From Holothuria scabra (taxonomy: Eukaryota; Echinodermata; Holothuroidea; Aspidochirotida; Holothuriidae): 64,000 nucleotides of DNA. Location: contig CM074195.1 in the NCBI GenBank assembly GCA_037179385.1, positions 32,010,222 through 32,074,221 of the forward strand. The letters run 5' to 3'. A model generated the notes under the pieces. It was not told the origin of the DNA. It was given only the letters and a program-made list of their open reading frames with translations, and made no database searches. The position numbers and the translations under genes are program-made. Shown piece by piece: positions 24,401 through 32,165 of this stretch. Every line of letters begins with the position of its first letter. Within the stretch, counting starts at the first letter, position 1.

Positions 24401-24729
24401 ACACATCTACCTTGGCGTGATTCTTTGGCGTATGGCAAATGTACTTTCCGGTGTGGAACCGTACTTAATATACCATGGTATGGACGGAAATATAGGCCTA
24501 GGCTAGGCTAGGCCTCAGCTTATACAAATCCATCCCTTTTGCTTCGCTTTTATTTACAGATACCCATTACACGAAATCCATGGCTAACGTTTCGTTATAC
24601 AAACACTGAACAGAAAAAAAATCAAATTTGATTTACACGAGACGTTGGCTGCCCAAACCTAGGCTTTCTCTGACGGGATTTTATAATACTTCTCCCAATT
24701 GCTGAACTAGCATCCTTTTTCTTCCCCAT
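252..24729 (-). CDS. LSG1: Large subunit GTPase 1 homolog, 13 coding exons, 747 aa
   Basis: Spliced CDS, 5' to 3' on the minus strand: 24729-24637, 20342-20216, 18940-18820, 17829-17743, 15383-15236, 13652-13482, 12288-11608, 8520-8419, 7078-6935, 5636-5513, 4283-4204, 2292-2158, 482-252. All phases join and total 2244 nt. The G motifs follow the circularly permuted order of the YlqF/LSG1 family: G4 SKAD (residues 210-213), G5 SA (238-239), an acidic insert (about 250-440), G1 GYPNVGKSS (478-486) and G3 DCPG (522-525). The C-terminus is lysine-rich (KPWKKHNNKHKKEK). Family knowledge: LSG1 hydrolyses GTP on cytoplasmic pre-60S particles and drives release of the export adaptor NMD3. The protein is longer than human LSG1 (658 aa), partly because of the acidic insert. 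Exons were recognised by alignment in memory to human LSG1 and by canonical GT/AG sites, except intron 9, which is AT-AC. Confidence 0.96.
2158..2292 (-). CDS. LSG1: LSG1 exon 12
   Basis: 45 codons beginning GKLLYRKPPPG, matching human GKLLYCHPPPG, and ending AEGTR. Acceptor GAATTTTCAG, donor CGG/GTGAGG, phase 0 at both ends. The 1.9-kb intron upstream of it carries an inverted-repeat element at 3003-3626. Confidence 0.95.
3003..3626. mobile_element. Inverted-repeat element, about 620 bp
   Basis: About 100-bp imperfect arms: AGATATTAAAAACATAGATACC... on the left matches the reverse complement of ...GGTATCTACGTTTATAATATCT on the right. A CGGAGGGGCGGAAGTG block is inside both arms. In LSG1 intron 11. 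Confidence 0.7.
4204..4283 (-). CDS. LSG1: LSG1 exon 11
   Basis: An 80-nt exon encoding (Y)NRGFMTQKGVPNSRRVALLV then LKDFVN, the counterpart of human YMRGFMTAHGQPDQPRSARY and ILKDYVS. Acceptor TTTTTTGACAG, donor AAT/GTAAGT. It is more diverged than its neighbours, but the phase fit is exact. Confidence 0.9.
4401..4790 (-). repeat. Repeat family shared with 55800-56190 (copy 1)
   Basis: Shared blocks: CAACTAGTTGCAAGCA, GTCAACGTAACAAAT, CTATTAAAACTAGTT, and ACAAGA.AGTC..GTAGC. A palindromic ACCTAACATGTTGGGT is inside. Type unknown. In LSG1 intron 10. Confidence 0.65.
5513..5636 (-). CDS. LSG1: LSG1 exon 10
   Basis: Encodes ICQIVPREVLEKFYKIEIIK then PKEGEDPDRPPAALEFLNAY, matching human VCQNIPRHVLE...EDPHRPPTSEELLTAYG. 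It begins after an AC acceptor and ends GCC T/GTGAGT in phase 1. A 153-codon plus-strand open frame overlaps it and is a shadow. Confidence 0.94.
5637..6934 (-). other. LSG1: U12-type AT-AC intron (LSG1 intron 9)
   Basis: A 1298-nt minus-strand intron starting ATATCCTTTT at 6934. It ends GTTGTAC at 5637, with TTCCTTGAC at 5656-5648 as a match to the U12 branch-site consensus. The branch A lies 12 nt from the intron end. Splicing here gives SPVSL joined to ICQIVPR, aligning with human SLVCQNIPR. The nearest AG acceptor (exon from 5627) would drop the conserved Cys-Gln, and no GT donor fits. Confidence 0.92.
6935..7078 (-). CDS. LSG1: LSG1 exon 9 (G3 motif)
   Basis: 48 codons with LCLCDCPGLVMPSF (G3 DCPG) and GILPVDQLRDFISPVSL. 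The acceptor is TTCCAAAACAG. Its 3' end is not followed by GT: the exon ends TCA TTG and the intron begins ATATCCTTTT, the U12-type donor consensus. Confidence 0.95.
8419..8520 (-). CDS. LSG1: LSG1 exon 8 (P-loop)
   Basis: Exactly 34 codons: VGYPNVGKSSTINALLQQKK then VPVSATPGRTKHFQ. It holds the P-loop (GYPNVGKSS) and the G2-region TPG. Acceptor TTTCAAACAG, donor CAA/GTATTA. Phase 0 at both ends. Confidence 0.97.
9454..11502 (-). mobile_element. hAT-family non-autonomous element, copy A (2049 bp)
   Basis: Terminal inverted repeats CAGTGGCGTAGCTA / TAGCTACGCCACTG are flanked by a perfect 8-bp target duplication CACCTGGT (9446-9453 and 11503-11510), diagnostic of the hAT superfamily. Poly-G/C runs lie inside both ends. 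No transposase frame is seen. It is homologous over its length to copy B at 43096-45060, in opposite orientation. Inserted in LSG1 intron 7. Confidence 0.93.
11608..12288 (-). CDS. LSG1: LSG1 exon 7 (acidic insert)
   Basis: A 227-codon exon, mostly Glu/Asp/Ser/Asn-rich and low in conservation. It ends in GKLVTGDELLEMFRTAHSGK and VTEGITTVGM, which match human KQELLELFKELHTGRKV...LTVGLVG. Family knowledge: an acidic linker between G5 and G1 is typical of LSG1, and it is long here. Acceptor TTTTGTGCAG, donor ATG/GTAAGT. The downstream intron holds the 2.05-kb hAT copy A. Confidence 0.95.
12370..12600 (-). repeat. SINE family copy
   Basis: Shares CTCCATTGCTTATGCTAAGCA, AGCAGGTTCCATTTTT and the CCAGACCTCC block (plus-strand reading) with 13070-13425. 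In LSG1 intron 6, just upstream of exon 7. Confidence 0.65.
13070..13425 (-). repeat. tRNA-like SINE, interrupted copy
   Basis: On the minus strand the head reads GTCAAGTGGTTAAAGCATGT (A-box-like) and GGTCTGTAGTTTAGATCC (B-box-like). The body is shared with other copies (CCATTGTGCTCAGCATAAGC). Interrupted by the palindrome 13238-13347. Confidence 0.65.
13238..13347. mobile_element. Palindromic MITE inserted in a SINE
   Basis: GGGGCCCGTTCCACAAAGAG...ATCTTAAGTTTGAT and its inverted copy form about 45-bp arms with two mismatches around a short loop. It splits a tRNA-like SINE copy (13070-13425). In LSG1 intron 6. Confidence 0.85.
13482..13652 (-). CDS. LSG1: LSG1 exon 6 (G4 and G5 motifs)
   Basis: Encodes EKYVKEVSEEKENFILLSKA then DLLTQEQRDTWADYFSEQG and FWSAF. 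The guanine-specificity motif reads SKAD where human LSG1 has NKAD. SA at 238-239 is the G5 motif. Acceptor TATTCACAG, donor GAG/GTAAAC. Confidence 0.96.
13815..14045 (-). repeat. SINE family copy
   Basis: Shares CCAGTTGTAGCTCACTGGCT and AGCACAATGGCAGCAGGTTC with 13070-13425. The tRNA-like head is degraded. In LSG1 intron 5. Confidence 0.65.
15236..15383 (-). CDS. LSG1: LSG1 exon 5
   Basis: Encodes LQEKDHVVLTPFERNLEFWR then QLWRVLERSDVIVQIVDARN and PLLFRCEDL. This is the most conserved stretch of the family and lies just before the G4 motif. Acceptor CTCTCCAG, donor TTG/GTGAGT in phase 0. The upstream intron contains a partial reverse copy of the CTCACCC repeat near 15575-15712. Confidence 0.97.
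15575..15712 (-). repeat. CTCACCC repeat (partial, reverse)
   Basis: The plus strand reads ATTCATCCTCATCCAGACAC and GTTTATTGCTTCAGGGTGAG, the reverse complement of the core of the other copies. In LSG1 intron 4. Confidence 0.65.
17743..17829 (-). CDS. LSG1: LSG1 exon 4
   Basis: This 87-nt exon encodes PHWDSNTTASELEMRERDSF followed by LNWRRQLA. It matches the RRPxWxxxTTxEEL and FLEWRR blocks of LSG1. Acceptor GCTCTTTCAG, donor CCAG/GTAACG. A longer open frame over the same bases is a shadow. Confidence 0.95.
17980..18285 (+). repeat. G-rich hAT-like repeat, copy 1
   Basis: Shares with 41350-41671 a G-rich left part, the stretch around GGATGAAAA..AAGTCYCTGGAGAGGT and a TAACCCAAYTCCTA block. 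Ends resemble CAGTG...CACTG but no target duplication was found. Spans the LSG1 intron 3 side of exon 4. Confidence 0.6.
18385..18515 (+). repeat. SINE family fragment
   Basis: The opposite-orientation body fragment GGTCATACCGAGGACTTTAA...ATAAGCAATG..AGTAGGG matches the reverse complement of the copies at 12-14 kb. Confidence 0.55.
18820..18940 (-). CDS. LSG1: LSG1 exon 3
   Basis: Encodes EKLNITVV through ELLSIPRR, matching the EKLNI and IPRRP blocks of the human protein. Acceptor TTTCATTTCAG and donor AG/GTACTG; both boundary codons are split in the phases required by exons 2 and 4. Confidence 0.95.
19623..19705. mobile_element. Small palindromic element
   Basis: GAGTCATTTATCTTACTGGC and its inverted GCCGGTTAGATAAATGACCC bound an 83-bp unit. 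In LSG1 intron 2. Confidence 0.6.
19944..20097. mobile_element. Palindromic MITE, 154 bp
   Basis: GACCTATTTTAAAATAGCAATTACAAAGAATTGTGGGAT pairs with the right end (ATCCCACTATTCATTGTAAT...AAATAGGTC). Flanked by TATT on both sides. Between LSG1 exons 2 and 3. Confidence 0.75.
20216..20342 (-). CDS. LSG1: LSG1 exon 2
   Basis: Encodes residues 32-73, including DDGYDWNKINLNSVTEQNSL and AELAGTEF, which match the conserved N-terminal block of LSG1. The acceptor is AAAATAG and the donor is GCAG/GTAGGT in phase 1. A closer CAACAG acceptor is excluded because it would read ATT TAG. The following intron carries two small palindromic elements. Confidence 0.93.
22504..22746. mobile_element. Fold-back element with TTAGGG-like centre
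   Basis: Arms TCTATAGTCCCC (22504) and GGGGACTATAGA (to 22746) extend into inverted GTCCCCYRTCTCATTGG-type repeats. Between them (about 22577-22660) lies degenerate CCCTAACCCTAA / CCCTAAATCCTAAT sequence resembling interstitial telomeric repeat. In LSG1 intron 1. Confidence 0.75.
23278..23566 (+). repeat. CTCACCC-ended repeat (copy 1)
   Basis: Ends CTCTCACCCCAAACTG / TGTTTGGGATGAGAG are inverted. The interior contains TACTCACCCTGAAGCAATAA and GACAATTGTGGGAGGGGCTT, shared with 37396-37680, 50682-50975, 15575-15712 (reverse) and 50215-50375. MITE-like; no transposase. Confidence 0.8.
24244..24464. mobile_element. Palindrome-ended repeat
   Basis: The ends CTGTACCCATACTGGAAAGT and GTACTTTCCGGTGTGGAACC pair imperfectly. 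Internal TTGGCGTAYGG motifs recur three times. In LSG1 intron 1, near exon 1. Confidence 0.5.
24637..24729 (-). CDS. LSG1: LSG1 exon 1 (start codon)
   Basis: ATG at 24729 opens MGKKKDASSAIGRSIIK and continues through a basic segment to SR. A GTAAAT donor follows in phase 0. Without splicing the frame stops five residues later. The basic N-terminus resembles the family start. The 4.3-kb intron after it holds the TTAGGG-centred fold-back, a palindromic repeat and one copy of the 300-bp CTCACCC repeat. Confidence 0.88.
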
Positions 24730-25000
24730 GATGAAAACTTCAGCTGGAAATCTCGTTTATTTGTTTTTAGTTTTACAGCAGGTGAGTAACTGAAGTGCAG
24801 ACTGTACACTCATCACCGGCACCGTACCTTTTCGCTGAGCATGCGTTACATCATGTTGCCTTACGTATGCATCATATTGCGCAATAGGAGTTGTGAAGTG
24901 GGAAAGTGTTGCATTTGTGTGTGTTTGCATTTGTGTGTGTTTGTGTGTGTTCACAACTTGTGAGAAGCGTTCCATTGGCAAAAAAGGACGGCTATACACT
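24730..25000 (-). promoter_or_regulatory. LSG1 5' flank, putative promoter region
   Basis: Sequence immediately upstream of the LSG1 ATG. An inverted CCAAT (ATTGG at 24974-24978) and a TG microsatellite near 24915-24950 are visible; no TATA box stands out. The promoter role is inferred from position only. Confidence 0.35.
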
Positions 25001-25220
25001 ATAGAGGCTTTTCACATGACGTCATAATACTCTCCGGCGGCCATGTTGGAGTACATGTTACTGCGTAGTAAACCACACGGGACGCGCTTGCTCGTTGAAT
25101 GTGTACACACCGTGCATACCAAAGTGCACACTGTGCAGCGCGTTCAGCACAAAGCCGGGTGTATTTGGCATGATTGTCCTCCAGCATGGCGGTTCTGTGA
25201 CGTAATTGCAAAGCCTCTAT
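25001..25220. mobile_element. Fold-back MITE with CRE/YY1-like terminal arms
   Basis: The arms ATAGAGGCTTTTCACATGAC... (25001) and the reverse complement of ...TTGCAAAGCCTCTAT (ending 25220) pair imperfectly for about 50 bp. The left arm has a full TGACGTCA palindrome at 25017-25024 and both arms have a GCCATGTTGG/GCCATGCTGG block. It lies about 270 bp upstream of the LSG1 start codon. Family not identified. Confidence 0.65.
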
Positions 25221-25352
25221 TGAACAGTTGCAATTATACGTAGCTTGTACGTTCGACGTACGCGTAAAATGAGACTTCGACGAACGGGCAACTTGAAAGC
25301 GATCACCAAAATTACGGCGAAACAGTCTCTGTCAGTGGCGTAGGAAGCAATA

Positions 25353-25480
25353 TGAAAGTGGAAGGGGGTAGAGGGGAGGGGGAGGGGAGGGAGAGAGGGG
25401 AGGGGGAGGGGAGGGAGAGAGGGGAGGGGGAGGTGGAGGGGGCGGTGGAGGTGGAGGGAGAGGGAGGAGGGGAGGGGTGC
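25353..25480. repeat. Purine-only G-rich tract
   Basis: About 125 bases of GGAGGGGGAGGGGAGGGAGA-type repeats on the plus strand with few pyrimidines, able to form G-quadruplex or triplex DNA. It follows a CAGTGGCGTAGGAAGC hAT-like end at 25333. Confidence 0.9.
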
Positions 25481-25669
25481 ATCTCACCCTGCCCCAATGA
25501 CCCAAGGTACATTTTTGCGCCATGGTGCACTCTCAGTAATTACAGGCTCTGTAATATGGGCTTAATTGCTTTGCATAATTACAGTAACTGTCAATAAATT
25601 GAAAAGAGCTTGGCTGAGCGATTTGAGAATTTCTGAATTCTGTGGACTAAACTAGGCTAGTTCCAACAA

Positions 25670-25925
25670 TCAGTGGCGGAGCTAGGGATTTCGGTCGGAG
25701 GGGAGAGAATGATCTACAGGGGAGCTTCGAAGGAGTATATACCCGAGTCTCAGCACGATCTAGTCATGACTTTTCAGACTTATAATTTTGTTCCCCCCTC
25801 CGTGGTAGAGCTTTGCCATTTCTCCTCAGCAAGTTTTTCTATTAAAGGAGGAAATTCAAGGAGGCAACACATATTTTTAGGGGGGAAGAGCTCCGCGCCA
25901 CCATGAGTGGGCGCAGAGCGCAAGA
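25670..25925 (+). repeat. hAT-like end fragment with palindromic module
   Basis: CAGTGGCGGAGCTAGGG at 25671 followed by G-rich sequence and, at about 25890, CTCCGCGCCACCATGAGTGGGCGCAGAGCG. No matching right end was identified. Confidence 0.45.
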
Positions 25926-26863
25926 AAATTTTGCCCAAAATGCCTCCCAGATCGCTATAAATGGCACTTCTTAAGCCTATTTACCGCATGTAAATAGCTA
26001 GGGAAAACTGACTCGATCTGTAAAGAAATGTTGATGTTGATTTTTCTTCGTCTTTTTCTTCGATTATTTTTTTTGTCTTTTTTTTTCAAGTTTTTTTTTT
26101 CAGGGGAAGGAAAGTCCGTCCCTTAACATATCATAACAGGTTAAAGGGCAAAGGAGGGCTGTAAAGGCCCCATAAGATGCCCTATAATCCAACCCCCCCC
26201 CCCCCAAAAAAAAAACAAAACAAAGCAAACCACCAACACCTAAAGAGCCCAGAAAGATTAGATTCTACCACAGTCATGGGAAAACTTGTCAATATTAACC
26301 ATATCGAAAAGTTTCGATCATAAACCTCACAAATGCGTTACAGTGTGTGAGCGCATGGTGTATAGTTCGATTTTTCGTTTAATATAGTACTCGGGGTTGT
26401 GTTTTAAGGTCTGGCTAATTTGGATTTGTGATGTTCGTACTATTACACACCCAATGAATACTTTTTTGATTGGGCACACCCCTTAATTTTGTCGTAAATA
26501 ATTAATTTATGGGAATTGATGTCTATGAGCAAAAATGTTCTTTTGACCCCAAATTTACATAATTTAAAGGATTAATACTTCTAGCCACAAATATATCAAA
26601 ATGGCTAAACGCGTTTCTGGTAGCTGCATGTCATAGGTAGCAGGAGGAAAAGAGTTGGTTTTATTTGGATCTATAATTTTGTCGAAAACCGCGTTTGTGT
26701 GGCATGAAATGACGCATTATTTGGGGGAAATTCCCCCAAATTATGACGTCACACAATTTTGAAATCAACAAAAATCATGTATTTCGATTGAAAGTCGGCG
26801 TTTCATGGGCTGCTTTCACCTAGACAGATCATTTCGAAGCATAACTTATTAAGCTTACCTTAA

Positions 26864-27310
26864 TTAGAACAATTTAGAAATTTTGGTGTTAAATGAGCAA
26901 ATGATCGTTTTTGTCCAAAACTTTTCGATATGCTTAAAACGGTGCACTGATGTGGAGTTAACAACCCACTCAGGCAGGCTATTCCACTCACTAACAACCC
27001 TATGAGGGAACCTGAACTTCCTAACGTCAAGTCTAGCAAAAGACTTTTCGAGCTTTTTACAATGGCCTCTAATCCGAGGATTACTTTGGACCTTTAAATA
27101 AATGCAAGCTAACAAAGGATTCCCTTCAGATAGAAATTTGTATACCTGGAGCATGTCGACTCCCCCTAATCCTTCTCAGCTCCAAAGTGGTAAGCCCAAG
27201 CAGCTTAAGCCTTTGGGAATAAGGTAGATTTTTAACCTCAGGTATGAGTCGGGTAGCTCTCTTCTGAACTTGCTCTAAAAGCAATTTGTCCTTTTCAAAG
27301 AATTGCCCCT
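26864..27310 (-). pseudogene. CR1/L2-like non-LTR retrotransposon fragment (RT C-terminus)
   Basis: Minus-strand translation shows VQKRATRLIPEVKNLPYSQR, LKLLGLTTLELRR, then after a one-base frameshift near 27150-27160 MLQVYKFLSEGNPLL, IRGHCKKLEKSFARLDVRKF and FPHRVVSEWNSLPEWVV. This is the characteristic C-terminal block of CR1/L2-like reverse transcriptase ORFs (RRATRLIP, RGH..KL, R...WN.LP..VV). 5'-truncated and frameshifted, so dead. Confidence 0.85.
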
Positions 27311-27319
27311 ACCTGCACA

Positions 27320-28110
27320 CGCCCATATTTCTATCCATCCCTTTTAAGGCTGCGATTATATTGTGTTATTTTCAGGGGTAGATTTAAGATTTTAATGTAA
27401 TAATGGACTACTTTGTGGAGTTAAAGATTAAACCTGCTAGATAGAGCCAATAGCAAGCAATCTTACAGGGGGAAAGTTTTGGAAAATAAGCTCTTAATTT
27501 TCTAATCACCGTTAGGTGTATTTTTGGCATATGGAAATGAAGATATTTACACGAAGAAACATTAGTTAACGTAATTTACATGATGTGACCACTCATTAAC
27601 TAAGTACATTGCAGGAAATACCCAAGACAAAAGGTCTGCTTGGTTCTCTAGATACCGAATTCATAAGAAATAAAAATAGCATTAACTCTATTAGATGCAA
27701 TTTTCTGGTTTTTGAGACCACGGAAGTACAGAAAGAAGCATTTTCATGACATTATCGTGCAGTGTCAGATGACCACTCTGCATTTACGGAATAAAATAGC
27801 CATTTATCATGAGAACGGTCACTCGAAGAAAAGCAAAATGGAAACTGCTCATTAGTACTCTTAAACCATTACCACTATGATGCCAGTTTTATTTTAACCA
27901 GAATGTAAGTCTCTTCAAACGATTTTGAAAAATGTTGTGGAAGCTATTTTGGTATCTTATAAACTCTTTTTATCGTCTATGCTGACAATTATTCCCGACA
28001 AGAAGAGGGCTATTTGCGCTACAATTGCTTGCACCCTCTAGAGACGTCGATTTGGTTTTGAAAGTGGGGGGCAACTGGCCTATTTTTTTTCTCCTGTCCT
28101 GGTAAGGTGT
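27320..28110. other. Intergenic, nothing recognised
   Basis: AT-rich. No coding, RNA or repeat signature was seen by eye, and the open frames are short. Confidence 0.5.
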
Positions 28111-28826
28111 ATACAGCGACGAAGCTAGACATTTTTTCGCGAAGGGGGGTGGGCAAGCATCCAGATTTTACGAGTTTTTGAGTGTGAACACCACTATACT
28201 AGGACCGTACTTTGCGGCGCGCAAAGCGCGCTGAATTTTTTGCCATTTTTCAAATATTTGAAAATGTGGAGCTTGTATTGCAGAAAAGTTTGGATTCTGG
28301 GTTTCCTGTAAGAAAATTAGAAAAGTTATTGCTGACGACTTTGCATTTCCTATTGGCATATTTGAGTTTAAACGGCGACCAGAGATCGTTGCCACATAAT
28401 GTTATCCAACCCCTACAAAATGAGGCTCTCTGAAGAAATTTTTTGAGTCAAGAGTTTACGTTGGAGAAAAGTTTGAATTTTATGAAGGAAAATTTATGAA
28501 AATAACACTGTAGTTACTGATGTCACTTGATGATCTGGTGTCACACGTAGCAAATTTCCGTTTTTTAACTTAGAAAGTCCAGAGCTCCGAAGATTTTACT
28601 CAAGGCATGAGCGAGCACTTCTGCTTAGGAATCTCAATTTGTGGCGCGCGAAGCGCGGGGAAAATATTTGGCTTCTTTGAGACAAATTATGAATGTGGGG
28701 CTTTTGATGGAGAGATTTCCGAATTTCATGAGTTGTCATAACCGCACAGTAGACTGGTTTCACAAATAGCAAATTTCCGAATTCTTCATTTTTCAGAGCC
28801 GCCTGCCCCCTGTAGCTACGCCACTG
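28111..28826. repeat. Degenerate hAT-like element
   Basis: Left CAGCGACGAAGCTAG and right GTAGCTACGCCACTG resemble the hAT ends elsewhere in the window. Two GGCGCGC-AAGCGCG palindromes lie inside. Flanking 8-mers differ, so boundaries are uncertain. Confidence 0.45.
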
Positions 28827-29830
28827 GGCAGCTGGGTGTCTAAGATGAGGGGACCAGATGCAAAATGGTTCTAAATGTTTCAATATTTTGAGTTATTAGG
28901 AAACTCCAAAGTTTTCAAAACATGATCTTGAAAGTGTCGATAATTACTTCAACGGACTATACGGTCAATTAAAATAACGGGTGTACCCTATAAAAATCAC
29001 AACGAAAATTGTCAGTTTGCGAAAGATTTGTGCAACAGTTCTAATAGTAAGGAACTATTTGAAATGGAAAGAAGGTAAAATAAATCAATGATTTGATCAA
29101 AAGCGCACTTCAAGCTACTACGGGAAAATCACAGATCGAGGGACGGGGAATGGTACCCGCTGGTAGGATCAGGGGTGGCGCCAGCGGGGGCCGAAGAAGG
29201 TCGCCGGTTTCGTCGGGGAAGCCTAAAAAATAAAAAATAATAAAAAAAAAAACCTACAAGGACTGAAGTTACAGGATGGGCGATCTTGATCATATTTGCG
29301 CTTTGTAATGCTATTTCAATACATATCGGAATCGATTATCAATCACTTCTTTGTAGTTCTGTTGTACCTAATAACATGTACCTTGCCCTATCTCCTCCCG
29401 TCGGAGAAGAACTGCAATTTTTTTCGGGGAAACCTGAACAATGAAAAACGTAAAGAACTGAAGCTACTGGATGGATGATCATGAACTGTTTTTTTTTTTC
29501 TTCTAAGCTTTTTTCTTTTGTAACGCTATTTTAATGCGTATCTGAATCGGTGTTAATCACTTCTAACTGGCTATGCTATAAAGAAGTGGTTAACACCGCC
29601 TCATTTATGGACATGACACAGCATGTCCATTATTGTGGTTGGTCGCATTTTCTGATGATCACGTGACCCCATTTCTTTCGTTCAGTTTATCGGACGACTC
29701 CCAATGAGAAACAAACCGTTCTTTTGGGAAAAGATTTGTACAGCAAAGGAGACCGGTATGTGACAAGACTGTGTGAAAAATGTCGCTAATTACGAAATGC
29801 GGTACATTTTTCCTCAAATACTCGACATTT

Positions 29831-29949
29831 TAATATTAAGTAGGCTAATAGTAATATTAAGTAGGCTAATAGTAATATTAAGTAGGCTAATAGTAATATT
29901 AAGTAGGCTAATAGTAATATTAAGTAGGCTAATAGTAATATTAAGTAGG
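29831..29949. repeat. 21-bp minisatellite
   Basis: About six head-to-tail copies of TAATATTAAGTAGGCTAATAG, nearly identical. The unit is a multiple of three, so open frames run through it on both strands, but no gene is supported. Confidence 0.95.
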
Positions 29950-32085
29950 TTATATGCTTGTTACTTACATATGACGCAGTCATGAACGCGAGGGATGCTG
30001 TCCTACTTTGGTCTGTATTTTCGACATCACTTTATTTAGTAGAACTGCTTGGTCACCAAATTAATTTTACATTTGACTTATGAAGTGATTACACAGACAA
30101 TTGTATAAATTTGAAAACATTCGTATAATTTTCTTGTCGCAATTCCCTGGAAGTTCGACTGAGCGGCATGCTACGATGTCTCCGTTTGAACTGCTTTCAG
30201 TGAAGGAATGTACAAAATGTGTACAGTAGTGTAAGTGCCGGGTTTGGCGCAGCCTTCAGCAGTATAAAGTCATTATGTACGGTCCATTGTGACAGTGTAC
30301 AAGCAATGTGACCGATTGAACGTATAAACAAAAAGAATTTCACATAATGTCGTACAGATCGATCGAAGGCAAAGTGCAATCAAACCTCAAGTCCGAATTT
30401 TCGATGCAAATCTCCTATTTTACCATACGTATAAACCATTATAGGTTTTCGATTGACATAGGCCAGCTGAGGTCAAACGTAAACGTAGCTAGTGTACATT
30501 AACTGCACGTACATTCGCAGGTTCACTTCATTCCGGGCAATTATTCTAAATCAGAGACAAATTTAGTACTACACACTTGCTGTACTTTTTTCGGACAGGT
30601 TTGTCAATCCTCGGTGGCAGGTAGGGAATTGCAACAAGTGCCTTTGCACGGGTATAGGCCCTACTAAAAATAGGACCGGGGTACCAAATCGCCATACCCG
30701 TCGGGTACCTGGTGTTACACTGACTTAAAAGATTAGAACATTTTGTTAGGCATGCTCCATACCAGACATGCAAAATAATATTTACATCTGTTTTGGAGAG
30801 GCGATGATCACATTCCCAAGTTCAAAACATTTGATTTGCCATAAGGTTTTATCATCTCCTTTTGTTTTAAATCAAAATGACAAGTAAAAGAAACGAGGAA
30901 GGGCTATTGTTGGAACATCTTTTGTGCCTTAAACACCACACACAGCCAACAACCTTCACCCTATTTTAAGTGTATTTTAGTTTTAGTGGAACGACCGGAC
31001 GCGTAGTGGCCATGATTCCAAAGAAACGTAACAGAAAACAGTCAAATAAGAAAATAAGTACTTTCCAAGGCCTCTATCAATATTTGATATTAAATTTTGG
31101 GACGCTTTCCTACTCTAAAAGCAAGCATCCAAAGAGCTCGAAGATTCTCCTTTTAAAACACCGGTTTAAAAACATCAACCAATCAGAGCCCTGTCTTATG
31201 GTATTCTCTTGCACGTCCAAAATTACCGATTGTAAACAAAAGACGTCATGCTCGTGAACTTCTCTCACAGTAATGCACAATGAATGTTGGAATTTTCACA
31301 TTAGGGTTATGTACGTTCTGACGTAGCAGGCCTCATGTTGACATCCGGACATGGCGACATAAAGGTGTCATACCGCCGTATTAAGATCGTATACATGCAA
31401 GGTCTGTTTACCTAGCATGCCGAATGCTACGGGCACTGTCTCTGCAAGCTGGGCGGGGGGATGTGTCTGCTAGTTTCTGCGTGAAGTACGAAGTGATTTT
31501 GAATCACCGTCGGATAGCTTGCTCGAACAAAGTGACGTACATTGATGAGTGAGAAGTAACTCACTACGTGACGACAACGCGCGGTCGGGCCGCACGCTGA
31601 TAAAAAATTCAACTTCAGGAAATAAAGTACAAACAACTTTCAAACTTTTTGATTTATTTATTTGGCACATATTAAGCACAAAACACAAACAAACTTACAC
31701 ATAATTTCTAGGGCTCTCTTCATTCTCAGGCCCCGAGAATGTTTACCAAATTAATTGTAAAATATTTTATTCCATTACCGTGGGGAATAGCTTAAATTGG
31801 GTAATCCTTTTCGCATGCAAAATATTTAAGCTTCGCGCAGTAGATTTGGAACCGGGTTACAGGTAGCGGGCCACTAATTATAAGTCCCGTTGACTTACAC
31901 ACTAAATTAGGCTACTTCCGTGCCCCCTAGCTCCTAGTAGAAGTTTTCAACCAGGACATGCTACCCCTCTGATTGAAGCCCACAATCTCGGCTTTCATGG
32001 CACTTTCAAATTTCCATACCATGACCATTGAAATTTTGAGCTAGAGAGCCTTGAATGATAGGGATGTGTTTCCCGCCATAATAGC
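29950..32085. other. Intergenic, nothing recognised
   Basis: No conserved protein block on either strand. A more GC- and CpG-rich patch near 31320-31620 has no gene attached that I can see. Confidence 0.5.
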
Positions 32086-32089
32086 TACT

Positions 32090-32165
32090 CAAAACGGCAT
32101 TTCACAGAGAGGAGTAATACAATAAAAAATGGCACTAAAATTGGTCAGATTGCCTTGAATTTTGC
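32090..32165 (+). repeat. Dispersed repeat, also at the window end
   Basis: CGGCATTTCACAGAG-GGAGTAATAC and TGGCACTAAAATTGGTC recur at 63950-64000, where the copy runs off the window. Type unknown. Confidence 0.6.

Noticed and set aside
29831..29985. Small repeat-peptide genes on both strands
   Set aside because: The frames exist only because the minisatellite unit is 21 bp.
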